Shown here one piece after another: positions 49,207 to 61,100 of a stretch of DNA of 64,000 bases (positions within the stretch are counted from its first letter, which is position 1; each line of letters opens with the position of its first letter). This DNA is from Euonymus europaeus (Eukaryota; Streptophyta; Magnoliopsida; Celastrales; Celastraceae): positions 5,471,001-5,535,000 of the forward strand of contig OY756972.1 in the NCBI GenBank assembly GCA_963580455.1. The letters run 5' to 3'. The translations under genes were made by a program, and so were the position numbers. A model generated the notes under the pieces. The model did not search any database and was not told where the DNA came from. It saw only the letters and a list, made by a program, of their open reading frames with translations.

Positions 49207-49268
49207 ATGGGTCACGCAAATGTTTGGAATTCACATCCTAAGAACTACGGTCCTGGTTCTCGTGCCTG
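49207..49268 (+). pseudogene. RPS29: Ribosomal protein S29 (uS14), first exon only
   Basis: The 62 bases encode [20 protein letters not shown] and two bases of the next codon, then a GT donor (49269). The peptide matches the highly conserved start of cytosolic uS14/RPS29 and the phase suits the cysteine codon that should follow. The upstream 120 bases look like an RPS29 leader (AGGGCTTTGAG, CTCGTTTCCG). The zinc-ribbon exon (CRVCG ... MCCRQCF) was not found in the next 2 kb; a faint echo (LLCCQGCNF) occurs near 50020. So this is a 5' fragment. Confidence 0.8.
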
Positions 49269-50713
49269 GTAGTCGCCCTTGAATTCAATATTGTTTGAGA
49301 ATAAACCTTCATACGACCTGTGTTTGTTATTATTGAGCACGTCATTGTCTTTCGGTAATTTGATCTAATTTTGTTCGTTTGGATTTTTATCCTTCCGTTG
49401 TTTGAAGCCAATCCTGTTGTTAAGTTGTATTTTTTTTTGTACTTTGGGTTTTCGCTCTCACCTAATGTATTTCTCAAATTACCTTTCGTATGGATTTTGT
49501 ATTTGGAAAACATTCATATGCTGGCTTTTACAAGATTTTGCTGCCATCTTGTTGAATCAATCCCGAATACGTTAGGAATCCAATTCTAAAGCCTGATAGA
49601 TGAACTTTATTCCAAGGACCATTTTGCTCATTATTATATACCTGTATATTCCCGAACAACTGCAAGAGGCTATAGATCTTAATTTATGTCCCTTGTATTT
49701 GTTGGATTTATTTTATGATTATCGTAGTTTCTTTGTAAGTTCTTTATGCTTCTTTTGGTTGATGGTGTAATTTTTGTGTGTCAATGCATGGTAAATTGAA
49801 GCTGTTCGGATTCCCCTCGAATTTGGTTGACTCCGTTGTTCCTTTGGTTGGTTTGTTTGTTAGAGTTATGATTTCTTTCATCTATTAACTTTTATATTAG
49901 ATGCCTGGATATGATCACCATTTGCCCCGGTTTACTAAATTAATAATCATCTTACATGTTTTGATGGAGGGTTTTTTTTTCTTTCAATTTTTAAGGTGCT
50001 GTGGCTACTTGTTATGTTGCCAAGGCTGTAACTTCGGTTTTTTACATTTTGTTCACAATCAAATATCATTGCATATATATAAAACAGCAGGATTCCTTGG
50101 CGAGTATCGGCGACTACCCACTGTTCATCAACAGTTCCGCGCGTGTCTTGCCCAGGAATGCAAAACGATGCCGTCCAACTACCCACTGTTCATCCTCTTA
50201 CTTTACCAAAGTCCAAAACCTCTTTCCAAGTTCTCGATGATGATCATCCGTCTTTTTCCATCATCCTTCTCGGCCAATTGGTGATCCCGTCAAGCTTTCT
50301 CGACTTCTTCATTGGTTCCTACTCGGCCAATCTTTGCCAAGCTTTCTCTGTCCGTTTTGCTTCCTTCTCGGCCAACCATTGCAGTCACTTCTTCGTCGGT
50401 GATTCCGCCAAGCTTTCCCCATCAAATAGGTTTGTTTTAGTTACACCTCTCTGTTCCCTTTTTGCGTTATTGGTCTCTTTTCCCTCTTTTATCTTCGCTT
50501 TTCTTATTTTGCTCGGAGGTTAGCTTCTCTTCTATATAATTTTCATCTTTTCTCTGTGGTTCTAGATATACGAGTCCCCAAGTGACCTTTAGTGAGATCA
50601 ATTTGGAAATGTTGAGATTTGGTTATGTTCAATTTCTGATATTCCGAGTAATGACTTTTAACATTTGTATAATGCAATCCTAATTCCTTAGACACTGTGA
50701 TGTGGTTTGGCAT

Positions 50714-50866
50714 AACGAATGGCGTACGATTGGTGTTCAGCAGATCTGTGGGTGGGTTCACTATGCTATTCATCGCCCTGAGCCCCATATTATGCTCTTC
50801 AGGAGGCCTCTGAACTATCAGCTGCAACAGGAGAATGAGGCTCAGAAAAATTTGCTTGCTAAATGA
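50714..50866 (+). pseudogene. CKS1: CKS1 cyclin-dependent kinase regulatory subunit, last exon only
   Basis: Fifty codons and a stop reproduce the C-terminal half of plant CKS1: [42 protein letters not shown]. The exon begins exactly at the usual intron-exon joint, but the two bases before it are AT (in GCAT) rather than the AG acceptor. The residues after VQQ read IC where relatives have SRG or similar. The first exon (MGQIQYSEKY) was not found. Intact CKS1 docks on cyclin-dependent kinases in the cell cycle; this copy is a captured, probably silent fragment. Confidence 0.88.
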
Positions 50867-51518
50867 TCTTTTTAAACTCTTAATATCTCTAGAAAAATTC
50901 CATGGAAGTACTTTTGGGTTTATGCGCTGCATAAACAATTGAATATTCTGGAAGTCCTATTTTATTGTAATGTTTTCTTATGGAGAATTAAATCTTAGAC
51001 TCTTATGTTGTTTAAAGATGTGGCTCATTAGTATGTCATATGGGCTACTTTATTAAATGTTTGCGTGTTTACTTCTAGGGTACTGCTTATGTTTCGTGGA
51101 AGAAAAATGAATTGAGTCCATGCAGTTCTTTCTGGATGTTCTGTTTTTAAATAGCTTACATGTTTGTATTTGTGTTTGCTGACAATTTATTAATTATGTG
51201 GATTTAGTTTCTTTGTATGGCAATCTACTGAATCAGCTACAATAAAGTTTTCACATTCTGATGTCTGATGAATGATATTCTGATAAGTATTTATGTTTTA
51301 CATCAAAATGTACACACTTGTATGTACACACATGTTATTGCATTTGTTGCTCGACTAAAGAAATCATATTCTCTTGTACCGTTTCTTATTCGCTTTAGAA
51401 AGTAGGAAAAAACTTCCACACTGGAATTTTGATAAATATTTAAATTGCAGTGACATTTTTTGTTCATATTCTCTCTTTTTTCCCATAGATAAATGGCTGG
51501 ACCACTTAAGTGGTAGCA

Positions 51519-54500
51519 ATGACGAGAACATGCAATCTGATTGTTGCTGCTGGCCTTGTGTCTTTTGCTGCTGCGGGCTTAGCATTTCCCTTTTACTTGG
51601 CGTAAGTAGATTTCTTTCATGTGGATCTTTTAAGCATACATCTCAGTGCATCTGCTATATCAATATGCATTTTCTCAACAGCACTTGGTCAATGTCTGTG
51701 ATTGACTCTTCAAAGTCACTGCCACCCCAGGCTACATTCTGGGGGCGGTACATTAACACAGGATCATGTGACATTGGGCCTGACACCCAGACATGCTCTA
51801 AGAAGTTAATGGTTTTTGAAATATCTGCTCTTGGTGTAGGTAATCTATGCACTTATTGCATGCATTTGTGTCTGTGGATGATTTTTTTTGACTTGGTTTA
51901 TCTTTTGGTCTGATGGCCATGTACCTCGAGTATTGCCAAGACAATCTTATCTTAGATTGTTTATTGGCAAACAAATATGCAATGAATCTTCTTTTGGAGT
52001 TTCTGAATCTTCCACAGTTGGGATCATTTCAGAGAGAGTTCCTAATACATGCTTTCATAGTTCGGTTTTCTAACTCTTATGAATCAACCAATAGATTCAA
52101 TTCCTTTTGCAAGGAAGTAAGCTTTTATTTATATACCTGTTTTTACATTTGTTCCACTTCCACCATACTGGAGAGCATATGAATCCTTTTTTCATCGTGT
52201 AGGCTTCTTTTAAATACTTCCTGCAACACAGTTTTTTTGACATCCTAAAAATCTAATAATGATAAAGGGGGCACAAGTGATACATTGGTGGTAGTTAACT
52301 AACTATGTAATGTCTTAGAAGTCTATGCTTGATGTTGGTAAAATATGTTGTTTTGCATTTTCTATTCTTTGTCAACTAATTATTGTTCATTTTGTTCAAT
52401 GTTGAGGATTCAGATAAAAGAATCTCAGGAAAATGATGGTTGAAGCCTATCAGAAGATTTTGAGGGAATAAGAGAATACACCGTCTAATATCTTTCTATG
52501 TACGTCTTCTGATACCCTTTTCTTTTCAACGTTTCACATGTGTAGCTTCTGGAAGAGGCTCAAGCCACTACATCTCATGGTATTGTACTCTCTTTGTGTG
52601 CGTATCTCATGTTTTGTAGTCTGCCTTTGTGTGTTTCCACTTGAGATCATTAGTAAATGATCTTGGTACCTAAGCCATAACAGCTCTTTGTACTTGGTAC
52701 AGTTTCTTGAGTTTGCACTTCCTCTCCATCTTGGTGTTTACAGTAGGTATCTCCATTTTTTTGAGTTCACTGTTAACAAACAGATAAGATTTGTGTTTGA
52801 ATATTTGAGTCTAGCATCAATTTGGACGTTGATCCCCGGCCCCCGCTGAAGAATTATTCGTTATGACCCCTCTATAACTTTGTGGTCAGTTCAAACTAGC
52901 GATAGGTTTGTGATGCTAACAACTTTGCCATACTGAATTGTTCTTGCATCGTTATGACCCCTCTATGGTTGTTCTTGCATATATTAACAAATCTCAAAAA
53001 TCGCTTTGATTTGTATGTTTGTTCTTGCATATTTTGACAAAACTTGCTTTCATTCTTGCATATTTTAACAAATCTCACTTTTGTTTCAGCTCATCTGTGG
53101 AAGTTAGTCCGGTTATATTCCTCTTTCGTCGATGGGAGTTAGTCCGGTTTGACTTGGTGAGTTTTTTAAATAAAATCTTCTTTAAATAAAATTTCTATAT
53201 TCTCTCCTCCATATCAGAACTCTTTTTCTCAGTTTGATATAATTTCGTGCTCTCCTCCATATCAGAATGGGGTATGATCTTTAGTGGCTTGGTTTTCCTT
53301 ATGTTTCGATTTTGTTGGAGATGATGTTTCGGTGGCCATGTTATTGGTTGGTTCTTTTGTTGCCTTTTTCCCCTCTTTAGACACTGCTTTCTCTATAGGC
53401 GTTCAACTTCAGCTCCTCTATGCGCAAATTTTGTTTTGGTATAATTGGTTTTGATGTAGCTTTAGTCACTGCAGGTTTCTATCATTGGGTCTATATATTG
53501 TGGGTGATTAGTGGCCAACTATTTCTACTTTTGTGGTGGGTTATTAGTGGCCAACAATTTCTACTTTTGTGGTCAACAATTTCTACTTTTGTGCTCAATA
53601 TAGTGACATAATTGCTTCTTTGATAACATTGTAGGTGTAGCTTTGTATTCGTTTGCTTTTGACTTGGGTTTTTTTCCCAAAATTTTTACTAATAAAATCG
53701 CTTTTAAATTGTTGTCCTATGGTTGTTGTCGCATATATTAACAAATCTCACTTTCTTTTCAGCTCATCTGTGATTGTTTAATCCTGATTTGGAAGTTAGT
53801 TCAGTTATACTCCTCTTTCGTGGATGGGAGTTATATTCCTCTTTAAGGTATTTTCCCCATGCTTGCCACTTTGATCAAACTTACCTCAGCTATAAATGTT
53901 TTTTATTTATCCCCTGAGTCTTTATTTGTGTTTTATGATCCAGGTTTGGAAATGACTCCTAATGCAGTTTTTGTTTTTGTGGACTAAAAGACTAGCTTGA
54001 TACCTGTGTTTATATCCTACTTCACTGCGTCAAGTGCTTTGGCAAATTAGTCCGGTTATATTCTTCTTTCGTGGATTGGAGGTCTACAAATATGATAATA
54101 TCTTTGTGTTCGTTTGCACTTTGACTTGGTGAGTTTTTTTTTTTTTAAAATGTCCTTTAAACTAAATATATTCTTCTTTCATGGATGGGAGGTCTACAGA
54201 TATTATAATATGTTTGTATTCATTTGCACTTTGACTTGATGAGCTTTTTTTATAAAAAAACCTTTAAACTAAATTTGTATGTTTGTTCTTGCATATTTTG
54301 AGAAAACTTGCTTTCGTTTCTGCATATTTTAACAAATCTCACTTTCGTTTCAGCTCATCTGACATTGTTTAATTCCGGTTTGGAAGTTATTCCAGTTATA
54401 TTCCTCTTTCCTGGATGGGAGGTTTATAGGTCTTATAGTAGCTTTGTGATGGTTTGCGCTTTGACTTGGTGAGTTATTTTAATAAAATCTTCTTTAAATA

Positions 54501-55053
54501 AAATTTATATATTCTCTTCCCTAAGGTATTTTCCCAGCGCTTGCCACTTTGATCAAACTTTTCTCAGCTATAAGTCTTTTTCATTTATCCCCTGAGTTTT
54601 TATTTGTGTTTCGTGATTCAGGCTTCGAAGTGACTCCTAATGCAGTTTTTGTTTTTGTGGACTGAAAGACTCGCTTGATACCTGTGTTTATATCCTACTT
54701 CACTGCGTCAAGTGCTTTGGCAAATTAGTCCGATTATATTCTCCTTTTGAGGATGGGAGGTCTACAGATATTATAGTATCTTTCTGTTCGTTTGCACTTT
54801 GATTTGGTGAGTTTTTTTTTTTAAAAAAATATAATCTCTTTGAAATTAAATTTGTATGTTTCACTTTGCATATTTTAACAAAACTTGGTTTCGTTTCAGC
54901 TTCCAAGTTAGTCCGGTTGTATTCTTCTTTATGTTTGTGGAATCTTGGAATCAAACTTCTAATTCAAGGTTTGTGTAATTTCATTGTCTAAACATTTCGT
55001 TCAAAAGTTGAAAAGGTCATTAGCTCATATTTCCCTATATATCGAAAAAAACT

Positions 55054-55103
<50 letters not shown>

Positions 55104-58100
55104 CACGTCATTGGTGCGCCTCCTTAAAGGCTCATTTTCATGCGGCAACTAATATTAATTTTGGAAGGAATTAACAATTACGAATTGGGAAAATGACGAA
55201 TTACTAATGAATTAAATGTGGAAACTATTTCTATTTTACCTTTGCAGCTTCATTAGCTCATATTTTCCTAGATATCTGGACAAATATTTTGATATATATA
55301 TTTTACAATTCATTGGTCCAGTTCCTTAGAGCCTCATTTACATGCGGCAACTAATTTATTGCAATTTATAAATATCACTGCTTCTACATTAACAGATAAC
55401 ACATTATTCACTTTTAAATTGTCCTGCTACATTTCCTATATAATTTTTCAAAAAGAAATTCATCCCCATCATAGTCTGTTATGTTATTGGTGCTTTTAAT
55501 TTACTGGTGGTATGATGTTATGTTTATATCCACTTTTGTTTTAGTTGAATTAAATTATTTTCCTTTTTCTTGTGATCATAGAATGTTGCGTAGGGAGATT
55601 ATGTTGAAACGCAAACAAATATGTGATAACCAGGGCACAAATGCTGCTTCTTCATCAGATGTTCATGGTCATACTTCTGATGTTCTAGAAACATCTAAGC
55701 GTCGTTGTATGCGTAGTGTGACAACCGGTGCTCAGGTAGAATCATGTTTCAGTGGGACAGGTTCTTCCTCCCAAACTTCAACGACAGACAATTATTTGCC
55801 TTCCCATCGTTGTAAAAACTGTGGTGCTTACTTCTGGTTTGAAGAACGTGTCAAGTCACTTGGTAATCGTGTGCCAGTATTCTCCCTCTGTTGTAGGCAA
55901 GGCCGAGTTGCTCTTCCAAATCTCCGTGACCCTCCAATTTATTTGAGAGAACTACTTGACTACAGTGGGGAAAGACGATCAAAACACTTTCGTGAGTACA
56001 TAAGATTTTATAATTCAATGTTCGCATTCACATCTATAGGCGGCAAGATCGATAGAGAAATTAACAGGGGTCAAGGACCTTATGTTTTCAAGCTCAATGG
56101 CCAAAATCATCATCTCATAGGATCGTTGCTTCCAGTGGATGGGGACAGACCACACTTTGCTCAGCTGTACATATATGACACTGAGAATGAAATTTCAAAC
56201 AGGATTGCTGCATCATGTGGTGATAATGTTAATGACAAGGTTGATGAGGTGATTGTATCGAACTTAATAGATATGTTTGATTCCGTAAATCAACTGGTCA
56301 AAGCATTTAGAATGGCAAGGGATCGATTCACTGCAGGTGAGATACGACGGGTTTCTTTGACTCTGCCAGCGAGAAGAAATGGAGACGGAATGCAGTATAG
56401 CAGCCCATCTGCACCAGAAATGGCAGCTTTAGTTGTGGGTGATATTGGTGACACAGATTATGGCCGCGACATAATTGTTGAACATCGAACTAGAGGACTG
56501 AGAAGAATTAATGATCTTCACCCTACATTTATGGCAATGCAATACCCGTTGTTGTTTCCTTATGGGGAGGACGGTTACAGACTAAATATTTTTTATAAGA
56601 CATGTACAGAAGGAGCTGCGTTAAAAAGAGGGCACGTAACAAGGCGTGAATACTACTCCTACATGTTGCAGCAGAGGGAACATAGTGGATGGTTGTTAAT
56701 ACGGGGTGGAAGACTATACCAACAGTATATAGTCGACGCTTTCACATCTATAGAAGATGAGAGGCTGCGTTACATAAGATATAAACACCAGCAGGAACAT
56801 TACAGATCAGAAATTTATAGAGGTGTACAGGATGCATTTCTCAGGGGAGATGTAGCTGCAAGATCGATTGGACAACGAGTCATTCTACCTTCAAGTTTTA
56901 CTGGTAGCCCCCGGTATATGATCCAAAATTACCATGATGCCATGGCAATTTGTAGATCGCGTGGAAATCCAGATCTCTTCATTACTTTCACATGCAATGT
57001 GCAATGGAATGAAATACGCAGTGCATTGTCTATAATCCCAGGGCAAAAACCAGAAGACAGACCTGACATTGTCTCTAGGATTTTTCATATGAAACTGAAT
57101 CAGTTTATTGATGATATAAAAAAGCAGAAGTATTTTGGGAATGTAACTGGAGCAGTCTATACAGTTGAATTTCAAAAGAGGGGATTGCCACATGTGCACA
57201 TCATTGTTTGGCTACATGAAAACGATAAATACCCAACTCCAACTGATATAGATAACATCATTTCTGCAGAAATCCCAGATCAGAAATCCGATCCATTGTT
57301 GTACTCCATCGTCTCCAAATTTATGGTCCATGGACCTTGTGGAAGCGCAAACCGAAAAGCACCATGCATGAAGAATGGAAAATGTACAAAGTATTTCCCT
57401 AAGAAATATTATGCTGAAACTGTAATTGGCGAGGATGGTTTTGCGGTTTATCGCAGACGTGATGACCAAAGGTCTATTACTAAAGCTGGTGTTGAACTTG
57501 ACAACAGATCCATTGTGCCATATAACAAGGGATTACTATTGAAATATGAGGCTCATATCAACATTGAATGGTGCAATCGTTCAAGAGCCATCAAGTATTT
57601 GTTCAAGTATGTGAATAAGGGACCTGACAGAACAAGAGCTTTATTGCAAGAGATACCAAACAGCACCGAAAGCCCCTCAACCTCTCAAGCACCGATTATT
57701 GATGAAGTAAAAATGTACGAGGATTGTAGATATGTCTCTCCTTACGAATCAACTTGGAGAATATTTGAATTCCATATCCATTTTAAGTTCCCTAACGTTG
57801 AAACCCTCTCGATACACCTGCCATTAATGAACAATATAGTTTTCAGGGGTGACTTAGATGTTAATGAGGTGTTGAATAGACCTGGCATCGAGAAAACTAT
57901 GTTAACAGAGTGGATGTTCATGAACAATAGCTCTCCAGATGCATGTCAACTAATGTACACAGAATTCCCATCATTTTGGAGATGGGATGGGCCTAATAAA
58001 ACATGGCTAAGAAGACAAAGAGAAGATTGTATTGGCAGAATTTCGTTTGTTCATCCTTCAGCTGGCGAAGTATATTATCTTAGAATTTTGCTATCTCATG

Positions 58101-61100
58101 TGAAAGGACCTAAGAACTTCGTTGATATCAGAACAGTGAATGGAATTGTCCACGAAACTTTCAAGCAAGCATGTGATGCAATGGGTTTAATAGGCAACGA
58201 TAAAGAGTGGCATGAAGCAATGGATGAATCCTCAGTTTGGGCAAGTTCTGCACAACTTCGTAGTTTATTTGTTACACTGGTATTGTTTTGTGAGGTGGTA
58301 GATGCAAGGAAACTTTTTGAGGCAAATTTAAAAAAAATGCAAGAAGATGTACTTTATAGGCTACAGTCTATCCTAGGAATTCCAAAGCTACATCTGTCTG
58401 AAGAAGAAATCAGGAATAAAGTCCTTACTGACATTGAAAAAATTTTCAGGAGAAATGGATCATCTCTAAGTGAACATGCACTTCCAGAGCCTACTTCTAG
58501 ACTTGATCACAATGTTGGAAACACAATGTTAATGGAGGAACTTGCACACAATACCCCAGACCTACATTATCAGAATATGGATTTCATAAATCAGATGAAC
58601 GATGCGCAGAAAGAAATCTATGAAGCTGTCTTGGAAGCTGTGTATAGTGGTAGTGGCGGATTATTTTTCCTCTATGGTCATGGTGGAACAGGCAAAACTT
58701 TTATTTATAAAGCAATAATCACTCGACTTCGTTCAGAAGGAAAAATTGTAATTGCTGTTGCATCATCTGGAATTGCATCCCTCTTATTGCCAGGAGGAAG
58801 GACAGCACACTCGAGGTTTAAAATACCCATTGAAATACATGGCGAATCAACCTGTCATATTAAAAAGGGAACGCATCTCGCTGAACTACTTACAAATGCT
58901 AGCTTGATTGTTTGGGATGAAGCACCAATGGCTCATCGTAATTGCTTTGAGGCTTTGGATAGAACACTTACAGATATACTCAGCTCAGAGGAGGAAAATC
59001 CACTTGATACGCCCTTTGGAGGAAAACCTATTCTTTTAGGTGGTGACTTCAGGCAAATTCTTCCAGTTGTATTGAAAGGCACAAGACATGACACTGTGAA
59101 AGCCTGTATAACTCAATCTTACCTGTGGAAAAAATGCAAGATCTTTTATCTAACACAAAACATGAGACTCTCAGCCATTGGTCTAAATGAAAAACAAATC
59201 AATGAGTTAGCTGATTTTGCAAAATGGTTGTTGGCAATAGGAGAAGGAACAGCAGAGACTCGAAAGTTGAACAATGATGAGGAATGTCCAACTTGGATTA
59301 AGATACCTGATCAATTACTGGTACATCCTATGACAACAGATATCGAAGACATAACATCTGAAATCTATGGAGATTTGACTGCCATGTACGATGATGCTAA
59401 TTACTTGAAACAAAGGGCTATAATAACACCAACAAATGACATTGTTGACGCTGTTAACTCCCATGTTTTGTCGCTGGTTCCATCGGAAGAAAGAATTTAT
59501 CACAGCTTCGACTCCATTTATAAAGTGGTTGGTGCTTCAGATAGTGATGATATATTATATCCTACAGAATTTCTAAATTCTCTGACTTTCAGTGGTGTTC
59601 CAAATCACGCGCTTCATCTAAAGGTGAACACCCCTGTAATGCTGCTACGAAACATCAATCAAAGCAATGGGTTATGTAATGGAACACGGCTGTTGGTAAA
59701 TAGGCTAGGAGACAGAGTTGTCCAAGCAACCATAATCACTGGTACCAACATAGGGGAAAAAATTTGTGTCCCAAGAATAATTATGTCAGCATCAGGGAGC
59801 AAATGGCCTTTCACTCTGAGACGAAGACAATTCCCTTTAAGGTTGTGTTATGCAATGACAATAAATAAATGTCAAGGACAAACCCTTGAAAAGGTAGGAT
59901 TATACCTCTCTAGACCCGTTTTTTCACATGGTCAACTATATGTAGCTGCTTCAAGGGTGACAAGCCAAGAAGGTCTGAGGGTGCTTATAGGTGGACAGAC
60001 TGACGAAGAGAGTACACACACAAAAAATATTGTCTACGATGAAATATTTGAAGGACTACACAGGTTTGAAACACTACTACATTATGTTATTTCTTTTAAA
60101 CTAACTATAGTTGACATTGTTTTGTAAAAAATATACAGGATGATGTAAGGACCCAATACGTTATACAACATTATCAGAGTTACGAGTTTGAAAAGAAGAC
60201 AATAAATTGAAACCCTCATCTCTTTGTTCAAAAGGTATATTATACTGAACATATTAGTAGCTCATGCTGCCATGACATCATACTTAAAACTAATTTTCCC
60301 CCTCAAAAAATGTCTGTCATGTGAATCTATACACTATTACTACAAGTAACTCTATATTTAAGAGTTTTACTTTATTCTATTTTAGGGACAATATGCAATA
60401 TCAATGGATAATACATTAAGCACGATAACATGTAAGTAACACCATGTCTTCCACGTGTTCATTTATTATGCAATATTTTGACCTCTACTTAAGTTGGTTT
60501 CACAAGATTTTGTAGATATGGTATTACCTGTTATCATTTATCTTCCTCCTCATTAAACTCTGGCTCTTTTATTTCGATTGCTTTGACCTTTCATTTTTAA
60601 AGCCTTCTTTTATTTCATGCACGTCTTCATTTTTGTTGTGCTTCATGTGCCAGGTGTATCATTGCCATTACAACTCACATCGGCTATTATTTTTGGGCAA
60701 AATTCCTCAAACCTCAACTTTTTGCTGGTGGATGCCCAGGTAAAAAATTATTCCCAATAACTTGAAATTGTTAATATTGCTTTCATCGCCATTTCTTGAT
60801 CATTAGCTAAACCCTGCTTAGGCTATGTTCATGCACCTTCAGTTTTGCCTTACTTGATCATTGGCTAAACCCTGCTTTGTGCATTGTCTTCTAATTTCTG
60901 CTCATGTCTTCCTTCATTTTCTGCCAAAACAAAGTTGATATAAAGGATTTCGGAATTCCAGTTGAGTTTTCTTTTTTCTCAACACAATTTCTTAAAAACT
61001 GTAAAGATACAGCACTGTTACAAACAAAAAAACTAAAAATAAATATATCAGTTGCTCTTAGGCATTTCTCTAAACTTCGTGACAGCTCTTACATATTTTC

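Noticed and set aside
51888..52182. Open frames around 51.9-52.2 kb as further exons of the membrane-protein gene
   Set aside because: No acceptor in the required phase was found and the translation continues none of the family-like segments, whereas exon 3 at 60654 fits phase exactly.
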